Part shown: positions 1-9,374 of the stretch, piece after piece
How the letters are laid out: each line of letters begins with the position of its first letter
How positions within the stretch are numbered: position 1 is the first letter of the stretch
Assembly: GCA_027320695.1 (NCBI GenBank)
Contig: DAHVKW010000002.1
Coordinates: 14,916 to 67,273, forward strand
Length of the DNA stretch: 52,358 nt
Reading direction: 5' to 3'
Source of the DNA: Actinomycetota bacterium
GTDB taxonomy: Bacteria > Actinomycetota > Acidimicrobiia > Acidimicrobiales > Acidimicrobiaceae
The notes under the pieces: generated by a model
Seen by the model: the letters and a program-made list of their open reading frames with translations, nothing else
Told to the model about the DNA's origin: nothing
Databases searched by the model: none
Translations under genes and position numbers: made by a program

Positions 1-153
1 TTCCTTGGAATTTCCACCGATATATTTTTTAGATTGTGCTCACGCGCACCTTTGACGATTAATTTGTCTGACACAATGCTTTAAGGCTACTCGCGATCGG
101 GAAAAGATATCCGCTGGTACGTAGGGACGGATCCGCGAACTCCCAGACCCGGC

Positions 154-1503
154 TTAGTCAAAGAGTATCCCCGGATTCAGAATGCGCATAGGATCTAGAG
201 CTTTCTTGATACTGAGCATTGAGCTGATATCCTGCGGCGATCTCGTTAGAGACAGATCGTGCACCTTGGCTCTGCCGATTCCATGCTCGGCCGATATTGA
301 GCCGCCGGATGATGCCACAGTCGCGAAAATCTCATGATCGATCTCGGCGTTCCCGTCATCCACATTCAGCAGATTCACATGAATATTCCCGTCGCCGAGA
401 TGGCCAAAGAAAACCGCATGCACCGCCGGATATTCGGCCTCGATCAACTCGGAAACATACGCAACGAAAGCTGGCATCTCTCCAATGGGAATCGTCACAT
501 CCAACTTGTGGGGGATTCCCTGGCTACTGATCGCCACGCTCTGCCCTTCGCGCCAGGTCCACAGTCCCTCGGCTCTCGCGTCGTAGGCCAGCACCGCGTC
601 GTCAACATCTTCGTGGTTATCCAGAAATTCCGCCAGTTGGTCAACTTCCAGCTCTTCTCCTGCAGTTTCCAGCAGCAGCGCATATTCCGGAATCTCTCGA
701 AGCGGCCAACGCTTGTCGTGTAGCGTCTCCACGTACTCCAGCCCGGTCTTGTTCATAAATTCGGCCGCGTCCAGGTAGGCAAACCTTCGTCTGGCATCAG
801 ACACAATGCGGATCGCCGCGGCCAGGCTACTCACCGATACAAGGGCAACCGACGTGTGCTTGGGTACGGGAACCAGTCTGACTACGACCTTCGTGATGAC
901 CCCCAGGGTTCCTTCGGAGCCGCAAAGGATCGAGGCCCAATCGTAACCACTATTGTCTTTGTAAAGTCCCTCCAAGCGGCTGACCAACTGGCCGGTTCCT
1001 AATATTGCCTCGATGCCAATCAGCTGCTGGCGCGTTCCACCGTGACGAATTACGTGCATACCACCGGCGTTAGTCGAAACCATCCCGCCCAACGTAGCGC
1101 TGTCTCGGGCAGCCAGGTCAACTCCGAAGCGAAGTCCAGATTCCCGAGCTTTACGGTTAAGCTCGGCCAACGTGACCCCGGCCCCCACCTTTGCGATCTG
1201 GGAATGCATGTCAATTTCTATGCCTTGTAATAACTGAGACGACAAGATGACTCCGCCGTTGACCGGGGTTGCACCGCCGACAAGACTCGTGTTACCTCCC
1301 TGAGAGGTAACCGCGGTACGCGAACTGCGTGCAATCTCGATCACCCTTTGAACCTGCCACGGATTGACAGGTCGTACAACGCAGAGGGCCTCGCCGCGGA
1401 AACGTCCGGTCCAGTCAGTGAGATTGCCAGCCATTATCTCCGGATCTGTCACCACAGAACTAGAGCCAAAGCTTTTCCTGAGGTCGTCGACTACATCATG
1501 CAA
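154..1503 (-). CDS. FAD-linked D-2-hydroxyacid dehydrogenase / glycolate oxidase GlcD-like
   Basis: Cytosolic or membrane-associated flavoenzyme predicted to oxidise a D-2-hydroxy acid (lactate, glycolate or 2-hydroxyglutarate type) to the 2-oxo acid. The first half is a PCMH-type FAD-binding domain with the glycine-rich stretch TSQGGNTSLVGGATP near residue 67. The C-terminal FAD-oxidase domain carries the metal-site motif GHLGDGNIHVN and then AEHGIGRAK, and ends with the family-typical LDPMRILNPG. At 449 aa the length is normal. The start is TTG, supported by a GGAG eight bases upstream. It is the last gene of a minus-strand group with the aryl ligase and aryl-CoA monooxygenase, separated from the ligase by about 140 bp, so co-expression is possible but not shown. 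The substrate cannot be told from sequence. Confidence 0.85.
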   Translation of the reverse strand: MHDVVDDLRKSFGSSSVVTDPEIMAGNLTDWTGRFRGEALCVVRPVNPWQVQRVIEIARSSRTAVTSQGGNTSLVGGATPVNGGVILSSQLLQGIEIDMHSQIAKVGAGVTLAELNRKARESGLRFGVDLAARDSATLGGMVSTNAGGMHVIRHGGTRQQLIGIEAILGTGQLVSRLEGLYKDNSGYDWASILCGSEGTLGVITKVVVRLVPVPKHTSVALVSVSSLAAAIRIVSDARRRFAYLDAAEFMNKTGLEYVETLHDKRWPLREIPEYALLLETAGEELEVDQLAEFLDNHEDVDDAVLAYDARAEGLWTWREGQSVAISSQGIPHKLDVTIPIGEMPAFVAYVSELIEAEYPAVHAVFFGHLGDGNIHVNLLNVDDGNAEIDHEIFATVASSGGSISAEHGIGRAKVHDLSLTRSPQDISSMLSIKKALDPMRILNPGILFD

Positions 1504-1641
1504 TCGCTGCTCTCCAATCCCGGCAAGACGTACCTAGCAATATTGTAATCCACGGTTGACTCTCGTTTTGAAGGAACTTCGCACCGCGCAAGTCAAACCT
1601 CTAGAAAACATTAAATACAGTTGCCAAGCCTGAGTCCCGCT

Positions 1642-3288
1642 TTATTGCTGACCCAGCTGCTTTCTTAGCAGGCTCTTGTCAATCTTGCCCACATTGGTAG
1701 TTGGAAGAGACTCGACGATCTCGAGCTGGTCGGGGAATTTATACTTGGCAACCCCGAATTCCTCCATCGCGGCGCGAACTTCGTCCAAAGTCAATCCTTC
1801 GCAATCTTCGCGCAAAACGATGACAACGCAGTTTCGCTCTCCGTATCTCTTGTCGGGCAGAGCTATCGCAGCTACCTGGGCGACAGACGGAAGGCGATAA
1901 ATCAGATTTTCGACCTCTTCGGCACTAATTTTCTCTCCTGCCCTGTTGATGAGATCCTTGGTACGGCCTTCTACAACCAGATTGCCGCTCGAGTCCCATC
2001 GCACAACGTCTCCGGTTCTATACCAACCGTCGGGCGTAAAGGACCTGGCATTATGCTCGGGAGCTCGGTAGTATCCCCTCAAGGTGTACGGCCCCCTCGT
2101 CATGAGCTGCCCCATCTCCCCATCTCGAACCGGCATGTCATCGTCATCGACTATCCGTATCTCATCGGCCGGGCTCATAGGTCTCCCCTGGGTATTCCAG
2201 ATTACTTCATCCGGATCAGTCAGACTGGTATAATTCAGCAGACCTTCCGCCATCCCGAAAACCTGCTGTAGGACACACCCAAGAACCGGCTTGACCTTCC
2301 TCGCCACCTCTGGGGCGATCTTGGCGCCTCCAACCTCTATGGCTTGCAACGATGAGAGATCATAACCTTGGTTCTCCGTCTTTGAATCTATCCATCGCTG
2401 CGCAACCGCAGGAACTGCCGCAGCCACGGTGACGCGTTCGGTACCGATCAGATTCAAACAGTAATCAGGCTCAGGACTCCGCGCCATCACGACCCTTCCT
2501 CCCGCGTACAACACGCCCAGCAGACCCGGGCATGCCAGCGGGAAGTTATGCGAGGCTGGCAGAGCCACGAGATACACGGTGCTGGAATCGAATCCGCACA
2601 ACGCTGCACTTTGGCGAAAGTTATATCCATAGTCATCATGAGATCTGGGGATCAACTTTGGAAGGCCGGTAGTCCCGCCGGAAAGGAGAAACACGGCTAC
2701 ATCTTGAGAATCGGGACGCAATTGGTCCAAAAGCTCACGGGTTTCGAGAACTAATTCGGGAATCTGGATCAGAGACCGCAGATCCACTGAGTTTTCAAGA
2801 ACCATCTCTCCAACGACGAACACCTCTTGGATCGAGGAACACCTCTTGGCCACTTCCCAGGCCATCGCCTGGTGATCAAAACCCTTGATCTGGTCAGGAA
2901 CTACAATTGCTCTAGCTTGGGAGTGATCCGCAAAATAGCTCAGTTCCGTCAAGCGATGCCCAGGCAATGCCATGATTGGTACAAGTCCAATTCGCGCGCA
3001 CGCATAAACCAGGGCAACGAACTCCCAACAATTTGGCAGCTGAACAACAATACAGTCGCCGGAAACGAATCCCCTTTTCGAAAGGTTTAGCGCCAGCCCA
3101 TCCGCAAGCATTTCAAGCTCTTTGTATGTCAGGCGAATATCCCCGTCAGTTATTGCCTCTTTGTCGCCATACTTCTCGGCAGATTCCTTCAAGTACTGGT
3201 CTAGCGTCTTCCCGTTCCAGTACCCTAACTCGCGATATCGATTTACGAAATCCGCCGGCCAGGCGACCAATCCCTCTGCTATTTTCAT
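1642..3288 (-). CDS. Aryl-AMP / aryl-CoA ligase (2,3-dihydroxybenzoate-AMP ligase-like)
   Basis: Member of the ANL adenylating superfamily, predicted to activate an aromatic carboxylic acid with ATP. The closest shape is DhbE/EntE: the N-terminus (WPADFVNRYRELGYW), the P-loop-like LLSGGTTGLPKLIPRSHDDY and the segment ALPASHNFPLACPG are all typical of benzoate-type ligases. The C-terminal subdomain has YRTGDVVRW and the catalytic-lysine region TNVGKIDKSLLRKQL. The ORF track starts 12 codons earlier at a TTG. I prefer the ATG at 3288, which gives the family-like N-terminus and follows a GGGAGG. Its upstream neighbour is an aryl-CoA monooxygenase, so salicylate- or anthranilate-type activation to the CoA thioester is a reasonable inference. 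Whether it makes the CoA ester or only the adenylate is not decided by sequence. Confidence 0.85.
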   Translation of the reverse strand: MKIAEGLVAWPADFVNRYRELGYWNGKTLDQYLKESAEKYGDKEAITDGDIRLTYKELEMLADGLALNLSKRGFVSGDCIVVQLPNCWEFVALVYACARIGLVPIMALPGHRLTELSYFADHSQARAIVVPDQIKGFDHQAMAWEVAKRCSSIQEVFVVGEMVLENSVDLRSLIQIPELVLETRELLDQLRPDSQDVAVFLLSGGTTGLPKLIPRSHDDYGYNFRQSAALCGFDSSTVYLVALPASHNFPLACPGLLGVLYAGGRVVMARSPEPDYCLNLIGTERVTVAAAVPAVAQRWIDSKTENQGYDLSSLQAIEVGGAKIAPEVARKVKPVLGCVLQQVFGMAEGLLNYTSLTDPDEVIWNTQGRPMSPADEIRIVDDDDMPVRDGEMGQLMTRGPYTLRGYYRAPEHNARSFTPDGWYRTGDVVRWDSSGNLVVEGRTKDLINRAGEKISAEEVENLIYRLPSVAQVAAIALPDKRYGERNCVVIVLREDCEGLTLDEVRAAMEEFGVAKYKFPDQLEIVESLPTTNVGKIDKSLLRKQLGQQ

Positions 3289-3387
3289 GGCACCTAAATT
3301 CCTCCCTAGATAACTAAACAACAAATCAACCTCGCATACAAAATTGGGCAGGTCCTAGGCTGTCGGTAGTTTCGCGGAATCAGGTTC

Positions 3388-4980
3388 TCAGACTTCTTCG
3401 ATTGGAACTCCAATAAAATCGGCGCGTCCGGAAAGTATCGCGGTGATTGAACGGTCCTCGTCGAAGACACCTTCAATCATCATTGACGGAATCGAGCCCG
3501 TCAAACGGCACTCCTCCGCCAACAGTATCCTCTCAACTGACGTGCCACCCCTAATGGCGACCATCGAGGGCCGGGCGTGAAGGATCTCGCCAAGACGTGC
3601 TTTTGCCAAGGCGAATCCATCTGCAGGCTCTGATATAGTTACCAACCCTCCAAATGGATGCAGTCCCTTAGATGGCGGAACTTCCAGCAACTCAAGCTGC
3701 CTGGTGCCTTCTGATGTTGCAAACATTGCAATGGTGCCGCCACGTACATCCTCGCGAATGCCGACGATGCGAGACGATGCCCTAAAGTTGTCCAGGTCAA
3801 AATCTGCTTCCAAAGGATTCGCTCCGTGTTTGGCCTTCCACCATTGGAGTGCCTTTTCCACAAAATCAGAATCTCTGCGCCGCACCTGAATGGCAGAGAT
3901 CGCCCGCGTCAAGAAATGGAAAACGAACTGCTGAGGCTCGAGAGAATAGTAGTAGCTACCGAAATGCTCCCACCAGGAGAGGCTCGGCTCGGCCGCGCCT
4001 TGAATTGCGTCGACGCTAGGACGCCGAATATTCTCGTAATCAGCCAGGACCTGGCCCAAGCTCTGGTCTCGGTTTGCAAGGCATCCAGCCAAAGCGGCAG
4101 CGTCTTCCATCGCCATCTTCGTCCCTGAACCAACTGAGAAATGGGCGGTGTGGGCGCTGTCGCCAAGCAGCACAAACCTTTCGTCGTGCCATGAGCGATT
4201 CCTTATGGTCCTGAAATTTGCCCATCGCGAGTTATTTACTAGAAGGTCCGCGCCATTTATCTGGTCTGCAAACAGGCTCTGGAGATACTCCTTGCTGAAA
4301 GAGTCGCTTGGACCGGGTGGCTGCGAAGCATCAAAACTGTCCATGCCGGCCCGAAGCCATGTCGACTCGTCAGTCTCAACGATAAAAGTACCCGTACCAT
4401 TGTCGATTGGATACCCGTGAACCGCAAAAACGCCGTCCTTGGACTCCTTGAATAGGAACGTCAGCCCCTTGAACTGGTAAGTGGTGCCAAACCATATGAA
4501 TTTCGCTGAAGCCCTTTCGATGCTCGGGGAGAACAAGTTGATCATTTGATTTCTCACCAAGGAGTTTGCGCCGTCGCATCCCACGATCAGATCGAAATCG
4601 GCTAGCTGACCCAAATTTGCGATTGCAGTTTCAAATCTGAGATCCACCCCTACTTCAGTAGCTCTTTCATAAAGAATCTTCAGTAGCTCTTTTCGCGCGA
4701 TAGCCGCCATTCCATTCCCGCCGCAGCAGAATTTCTCACCCTTTAATCGCACCTCGATCTTGTCCCAGGTCTGGCCGTAACGGCCAAGGCGGTCTCTCAG
4801 CACCGGATCAGCGGCGCCCAAGTTGGAAAGCGTCGCATCGGAAAACACAACGCCAAACCCAAAGGTGTCGTCGATCCGATTCCGCTCAAACACAACTACC
4901 TCGTCCGCAGGCGACAGCTGGCGCAGCAACGTAGCGAAAAATACCCCACCAGGCCCCCCGCCAATACAAGCAACTCTCAA
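3388..4980 (-). CDS. Aryl-CoA flavin monooxygenase, shortened salicylyl-CoA 5-hydroxylase / 2-aminobenzoyl-CoA monooxygenase type
   Basis: FAD-dependent hydroxylase predicted to act on an aromatic CoA thioester. Residues 1-390 form a class A flavoprotein monooxygenase: dinucleotide motif IGGGPGGVFFA at the N-terminus, GCDGANSLVR (DG motif) near 135, and LLGDSAHTAHFSVGSGTK (GD/FAD motif) near 270. Full-length relatives carry an old-yellow-enzyme-like barrel and total about 770 aa. Here only about 140 residues follow, with a segment near the end (IPSMMIEG...ILSGRADFIGV) resembling the last strands of that barrel. The TTG start is well supported by GGAGGAGCAGG six bases upstream. Its neighbour is the aryl ligase, fitting an activate-then-hydroxylate route. 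Substrate and whether a separate reductase is needed are unknown. Confidence 0.8.
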   Translation of the reverse strand: MRVACIGGGPGGVFFATLLRQLSPADEVVVFERNRIDDTFGFGVVFSDATLSNLGAADPVLRDRLGRYGQTWDKIEVRLKGEKFCCGGNGMAAIARKELLKILYERATEVGVDLRFETAIANLGQLADFDLIVGCDGANSLVRNQMINLFSPSIERASAKFIWFGTTYQFKGLTFLFKESKDGVFAVHGYPIDNGTGTFIVETDESTWLRAGMDSFDASQPPGPSDSFSKEYLQSLFADQINGADLLVNNSRWANFRTIRNRSWHDERFVLLGDSAHTAHFSVGSGTKMAMEDAAALAGCLANRDQSLGQVLADYENIRRPSVDAIQGAAEPSLSWWEHFGSYYYSLEPQQFVFHFLTRAISAIQVRRRDSDFVEKALQWWKAKHGANPLEADFDLDNFRASSRIVGIREDVRGGTIAMFATSEGTRQLELLEVPPSKGLHPFGGLVTISEPADGFALAKARLGEILHARPSMVAIRGGTSVERILLAEECRLTGSIPSMMIEGVFDEDRSITAILSGRADFIGVPIEEV

Positions 4981-5016
4981 CCTGCTCCTCCAAACTCTCG
5001 CACCTAAAAATTCAGA

Positions 5017-5568
5017 CTACCCTCCAGGTTCAGACATCTCAGAAGCCGTTCCAGCAAACCCTGTCGTTCCAGTTATCCTTTTGTTTGGCCCTCCATACCG
5101 GATTTGGCCCACTCGCAGTACCGCCATGGCGGCAGCACCGCCTTCGACGACACGTGTTCTAGCGGCGCTGACCACTTTCATCAGGGAACTTGACATGAGA
5201 CCGTGATCTGCCACCTGCAATTCAAGCTTCGATACCATCCAGGTTGCGCACAGGCATGCGAGCTTGATTGAGTCAGGCTTTCCTCGAAATTGTCGGCCGC
5301 CAAAGGCGAACTTATCGCCGAGTAATGGACAGCGGTACTTGCGCCCTACAACGAGCCTGCTTTCCTTCAGGCTGGAGTTATGAGAGACGAGCCGACCCGA
5401 CCCTTTTGTGTTGCGGTTGAGTCCCGAGCGAGAATCCACAATAGGCCCAAATGGCCAACCATTTAGATTAAGAATCTCCTCGAAAGAGCTCGGTGGCACA
5501 CGAGATGACGACGCTAACCATTTGTAAAGACTGGCGCAAAGCAAATGCATTGGCTTGTTGGCGATCAT
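5017..5568 (-). CDS. Hypothetical protein, unrecognised ORF upstream of the aryl-CoA monooxygenase
   Basis: A 183-codon open frame with an ATG start and a stop 36 bp before the monooxygenase start, on the same strand. I do not recognise a family. The N-terminal third is low in motifs, the middle has a Cys pair (LACLCATW), and the C-terminal third is small-residue rich (VVEGGAAAMAVLRVGQ). There is no membrane segment or signal peptide. The only Shine-Dalgarno candidate (GGAG) is about 13 bases upstream of the ATG, which is weak. It may be a real lineage-specific gene in the aromatic operon, a decayed gene, or a chance frame. Length alone makes pure chance less likely. Confidence 0.35.
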   Translation of the reverse strand: MIANKPMHLLCASLYKWLASSSRVPPSSFEEILNLNGWPFGPIVDSRSGLNRNTKGSGRLVSHNSSLKESRLVVGRKYRCPLLGDKFAFGGRQFRGKPDSIKLACLCATWMVSKLELQVADHGLMSSSLMKVVSAARTRVVEGGAAAMAVLRVGQIRYGGPNKRITGTTGFAGTASEMSEPGG

Positions 5569-5758
5569 CGAGTGATGACGGCTCCAAAGATATAACTGCT
5601 AGTTGCGCATCATTGCGGTCCCAGGGTTAGCCAGGTTCCAATAAATTAACCACCTGGACCAGTTGACGAGGATCCTGAAGATGCCTAACTTCGAACTGGG
5701 CCGCTCGCAAGGCGATAATCCAAAACGCGATCCATAGTTTCCTGCGGGCAAAGCCGCT

Positions 5759-6034
5759 TTATCTCTTGAGGGTACTATCGAGCTCCAGAAACTTTTCAGA
5801 AAAACGCGCTTCAAATTCATCGGGTATTGAGATGCGCTTGCGTCTGGAGTTCTTTCCCGAAACAAGGACGATATATGACGACCCGATGTGCAACCACTTG
5901 GCAATTGCTGAAATGGCAGCCGCAGTGGCCCTTCCGCCTACTGGGGGACTCGTCACCGCGACGGTAAGCTTTCCATTTCGGATTCTTACTTCATTACATG
6001 AAGACCTCGGCAGCACCTCGATGTCTATTACCAA
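5759..6034 (-). CDS. DUF167 / YggU-family protein
   Basis: Small conserved protein of the DUF167 family, whose biochemical role is unknown. The family pattern is clear: a beta segment followed by VAVTSPPVGGRATAAAIS, then AKWLHIGSSYIVLVSGKNSR and a closing KRISIP. At 91 aa the length is typical. The start is TTG at 6034, preceded by GGAGGTGAGAA, an excellent Shine-Dalgarno that lies across the stop codon of the upstream methyltransferase gene. The two genes are 3 bp apart and certainly co-transcribed. A competing ORF in another frame (5599-5904) is rejected because it lacks any family pattern. Confidence 0.85.
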   Translation of the reverse strand: MVIDIEVLPRSSCNEVRIRNGKLTVAVTSPPVGGRATAAAISAIAKWLHIGSSYIVLVSGKNSRRKRISIPDEFEARFSEKFLELDSTLKR

Positions 6035-6037
6035 TTC

Positions 6038-6697
6038 TCACCTCCGATGAAACACCGACCAGGTTCCAGGTCCAGCTTCAGAGGACACCCCTACGAACTT
6101 TCCCCCGAGAGCATCGCATACGTCATCGGGAGATAGATAAATAGGAGTCTGGTTGCCACTTGAACTCACCCATACCAGATAGCCGCTGCTTTTCAGTATC
6201 CTGTCAACCTCGGCTGGAAACAACAGCGTATTTATGCAAACCAAACCATCGACCGAATTGTCGGGAAACGGAAGGTTGGACCCATCACCGCGGATTCGAA
6301 AGCTCTCTGGCGAAGTTGAGTTCGCCAGCATCTCGAAACTGATGTCGACGCATAACAGCGTATCGAAATAGGCCGAAAGCATAGACGAGTAAGCCCCAGT
6401 CCCGCAACCCAGTTCGATGCCGATACCCGCCGGCTTTATTCCTCCGCGCGCCACGGCGTCGAGGACCGGCAGAACCCGAGAATTGAAATCCTTGTCCTTC
6501 CACGTTAGGGCCATCTCGTCGAAAAGTTTGGTAACCTTCGACGCCCGCTCTAAAGTCCAGCCGCCAGGATCAAAAGCGACCTGGCGTGTAACTTTGCGCA
6601 TTGGATGATCAGCGTTCCCGCCAATCTCGGAAATAACTCCCTCGTCCAGGCGCGACAAGTACGTCACATTGCTATCCACGGCTCCCCCTGATCTCAC
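6038..6697 (-). CDS. Class I SAM-dependent methyltransferase
   Basis: Predicted S-adenosylmethionine-dependent methyltransferase, substrate unknown. Motif I is GIELGCGTGAYSSML near residue 90, followed by an acidic residue at the end of strand 2 (LLCVDISFEML) and a motif II/III-like GDGSNLPFPDNSVDGLVC. Together these resemble the Methyltransf_11 (UbiE/COQ5-like) group. The last 60 residues are the usual variable strand 6-7 region. The start is GTG at 6697 with no clear Shine-Dalgarno; downstream GTG codons at 6679 and 6667 are alternatives. It lies 14 bp after uvrB and 3 bp before the DUF167 gene. It is therefore a distal member of the rpsA-coaE-uvrB transcription unit. Confidence 0.8.
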   Translation of the reverse strand: MRSGGAVDSNVTYLSRLDEGVISEIGGNADHPMRKVTRQVAFDPGGWTLERASKVTKLFDEMALTWKDKDFNSRVLPVLDAVARGGIKPAGIGIELGCGTGAYSSMLSAYFDTLLCVDISFEMLANSTSPESFRIRGDGSNLPFPDNSVDGLVCINTLLFPAEVDRILKSSGYLVWVSSSGNQTPIYLSPDDVCDALGGKFVGVSSEAGPGTWSVFHRR

Positions 6698-6711
6698 GGC
6701 GCAAAGGCCTT

Positions 6712-8727
6712 CTAGCCCTTCGCATCTCTTAGCTGATTCTCCAAATCCTTAATTTCATCTCTAATGCGCGCCGCATATTCAAACCTCAGGTCTGCGGAGG
6801 CCTTGTACATCTCCTCCTCCAGCGTCTGAATCAGCGAGACAAGCTCATCGAGCCCAAGTTCGGAGACGTCAAGCTCACGGTCGCGCTTTCGTGAGCGTTT
6901 GGAGCCATTCGGAACCACAGATTTGCTGCTCGATCTCAACTGATCAAGAATATCTGAAACTGCCTTGCGGATCGTTTGCGGTGAGATGCCATGCTCCTCG
7001 TTGTATGCCTGTTGGATGCTCCGGCGCCTCTCAGTTTCGGATATAGCCCTCTTCATAGAATTGGTGACTGTATCAGCGTAAAGAATTACAAACCCCGATA
7101 CGTTCCTGGCTGCTCGTCCAATAGTTTGAATCAGCGAGGTTTCCGAGCGCAGAAAACCTTCCTTGTCAGCATCAAGTATCGCAACCAAAGATACTTCTGG
7201 CAGGTCAAGGCCCTCCCTAAGCAGATTGATTCCCACGAGCACATCAAAATCGCCTAGCCGAAGGTCTCTTAGTATTTCGATCCGTTCTAGAGTTTCGATA
7301 TTCGAATGCAGATAGCGCACCCTAAGGCCAAGCTCAACAAGATACTCCGCCAGATCCTCGGACATCTTCTTAGTCAAGGTAGTGATGAGTACTCTTTCTC
7401 CCTGTGCAATACGCTCGCGGATCTCCGACACAAGATCATCGATTTGGCCTTTGGTAGGCCGAACCTGAATCTTCGGGTCCAAAAGGCCCGTAGGACGAAT
7501 TATCTGCTCGACAACCTGCGCGGATTGAGAAATCTCGTACTGAGACGGGGTTGCTGACATGAATATCGCTTGATTGATCTTGTCATAAAACTCGTCGAAT
7601 CTCAGTGGCCTGTTGTCAAGGGCGGAAGGCAGGCGAAAACCATGCTCGACAAGTGTCTCCTTGCGCGATTTATCACCCGAATACTGGCCATGAATTTGCG
7701 GAACGGCGACGTGTGATTCGTCGATCACCAGAAGAAAGTCGTTCGGGAAATAATCCAGCAGCGTGAAAGGGGCCTCACCGGGCTGCCTTCCGTCGAGATG
7801 CCGCGAGTAGTTCTCGATACCGTGGCAGAATCCAATCTCCGCCAACATTTCCAAGTCGAATTGGGTGCGCATGCGTAGTCTCTGAGCTTCGAGGATACGG
7901 CCGGAATTCTCGAGTTCGACGAGTCGAGCAGCTAACTCGTCCCGAATGGAATTGATGGCCCTTTTTATCGTCTCATCGCCTGCGACGTAATGGGTGGCCG
8001 GAAAGACAGCTAGTTCATCCAAAACCTGGTATTGCTCTCCCGTGAGGGTGTCAACCTTGACGATCCTCTCCACCTCTTCGCCAAACATCTCGACCCGAAA
8101 TGCCATCTCCTCGTATGAAGGATGTATTTCCAGAGTATCCCCACGGACTCGAAACTTTCCTCTGACAAGGTTCATATCGTTACGTTCATAGTGCATATCG
8201 ACCAGCTTGTGCAGTACCTCGCGAAGATTGAGGCCTTCGCCCACACGAAAGATTTGGAGCTTATCCATATATTCGCTTGGCGATCCAAGTCCATAGATGC
8301 ACGATACCGAAGCAACAACGATGACGTCGCGCCTCGTAAGAAGGGCAGAAGTCGCAGAGTGCCGCAAACGGTCAATCTCGTCGTTAACGGATGAGTCCTT
8401 CTCTATGAAAGTATCCGAACTCGGTATGTAGGCTTCCGGCTGGTAATAGTCGTAATACGAAACAAAGTACTCAACACGGTTTTTAGGGAAAAAGTCCCGA
8501 AACTCTGAAGCAAGCTGCGCTGCGAGAGATTTGTTCGGAGCTAAAACCAGGGTCGGCTTTTGGACCGCCTCAATAGTCCACGCAATTGTGGCGCTCTTGC
8601 CAGACCCGGTGATCCCCAGCAGAGTTTGAAATCTTTGACCATTGTCGATTCCCTCCGAAAGCCTCTTGATTGCCTGAGGCTGATCACCCGCCGGAGCGTA
8701 AGGAGCGGTGACTTCGAACTTACTCAC
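6712..8727 (-). CDS. uvrB: Excinuclease ABC subunit B
   Basis: Damage-verifying helicase-like subunit of UvrABC nucleotide excision repair. It is loaded by UvrA and recruits UvrC for incision. The 671-aa length is standard. Walker A is GITGSGKSA near residue 40, the beta-hairpin region has [13 protein letters not shown] near 90, and helicase motif VI is QTIGRAARN near 545. A C-terminal UVR domain ([28 protein letters not shown]) provides the UvrC contact. The ATG start gives the family-typical N-terminus with [11 protein letters not shown]. The gene follows coaE by 20 bp and sits in the conserved actinobacterial block polA-rpsA-coaE-uvrB. Confidence 0.98.
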   Translation of the reverse strand: MSKFEVTAPYAPAGDQPQAIKRLSEGIDNGQRFQTLLGITGSGKSATIAWTIEAVQKPTLVLAPNKSLAAQLASEFRDFFPKNRVEYFVSYYDYYQPEAYIPSSDTFIEKDSSVNDEIDRLRHSATSALLTRRDVIVVASVSCIYGLGSPSEYMDKLQIFRVGEGLNLREVLHKLVDMHYERNDMNLVRGKFRVRGDTLEIHPSYEEMAFRVEMFGEEVERIVKVDTLTGEQYQVLDELAVFPATHYVAGDETIKRAINSIRDELAARLVELENSGRILEAQRLRMRTQFDLEMLAEIGFCHGIENYSRHLDGRQPGEAPFTLLDYFPNDFLLVIDESHVAVPQIHGQYSGDKSRKETLVEHGFRLPSALDNRPLRFDEFYDKINQAIFMSATPSQYEISQSAQVVEQIIRPTGLLDPKIQVRPTKGQIDDLVSEIRERIAQGERVLITTLTKKMSEDLAEYLVELGLRVRYLHSNIETLERIEILRDLRLGDFDVLVGINLLREGLDLPEVSLVAILDADKEGFLRSETSLIQTIGRAARNVSGFVILYADTVTNSMKRAISETERRRSIQQAYNEEHGISPQTIRKAVSDILDQLRSSSKSVVPNGSKRSRKRDRELDVSELGLDELVSLIQTLEEEMYKASADLRFEYAARIRDEIKDLENQLRDAKG

Positions 8728-8747
8728 ATATCCACTCTAAAAGGACC

Positions 8748-9374
8748 TCAATAAATTGTTCTCAGTTCCTTCCAGAGATCGGCCACCTGCTGGTCAAGCA
8801 AAGCAACATCGACAGAGTTGTCAATCACATAATCTGCCCCTGCCAGCCGCTCTTGACGGCTGACCTGAGCTGCTATCCTGTCGCTAACCTCTTCAACAGT
8901 CATAGCTCGCGACGCGACAACGCGCTCGACCGCCTGTTCTTCTGGAAGATCGACAACTATCACTTTGTCCAAGCCGTATCTTTCGACAGCATTCGTCTCG
9001 AAAAGAAGCGGAATTACCAAAATCACCGGGATCTTGTCCTGAGCGACGCACTCGATGATCCGCTTCTTCATTTCCTGTTCGATCAGAGGATGAAGTAGCG
9101 CGTTCAGTTCGCCCAGGGCCACTTGATCAGAGAACACAACGCTCGCCAATTTAGCTCTGTCCAAAGAGCCGTCACCGGCCAGCACAACCGTCCCGAATCT
9201 CTCAACCACCATTGCAAGACCCGTTGATTCCTTCGCCACGACTTCTCTAGCAATGACATCGGAGTCAACGACACAGGCCCCCAACTCGGCCAGCTTTAGA
9301 GATACAGTGCTCTTACCAGAGCCGATTCCACCGGTCAGTCCTACGATCGGCGCTGGATCGAAGCTATTGGTCAT
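8748..9374 (-). CDS. coaE: Dephospho-CoA kinase
   Basis: Catalyses the last step of coenzyme A synthesis, ATP-dependent phosphorylation of the 3'-hydroxyl of dephospho-CoA. The P-loop GLTGGIGSGKST lies close to the N-terminus, and the CoA-binding/lid segment VIPLLFETN occurs mid-protein, both family hallmarks. The ORF track begins at an upstream TTG (9407). I place the start at the ATG at 9374, which gives a short leader before the P-loop and overlaps the 3' end of rpsA by 11 bp. The GGAG there directly touches the ATG, so an upstream ATG at 9401 remains possible. Order rpsA-coaE-uvrB matches mycobacteria. Confidence 0.95.
   Translation of the reverse strand: MTNSFDPAPIVGLTGGIGSGKSTVSLKLAELGACVVDSDVIAREVVAKESTGLAMVVERFGTVVLAGDGSLDRAKLASVVFSDQVALGELNALLHPLIEQEMKKRIIECVAQDKIPVILVIPLLFETNAVERYGLDKVIVVDLPEEQAVERVVASRAMTVEEVSDRIAAQVSRQERLAGADYVIDNSVDVALLDQQVADLWKELRTIY

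Noticed and set aside
4823-5206. 127-aa plus-strand ORF over the monooxygenase start
   Set aside because: Antisense to the monooxygenase and the 183-aa ORF; composition is that of a shadow frame.
5599-5904. 101-aa minus-strand ORF overlapping the DUF167 gene
   Set aside because: The DUF167 frame has clear family motifs and a strong ribosome site; this frame has neither.
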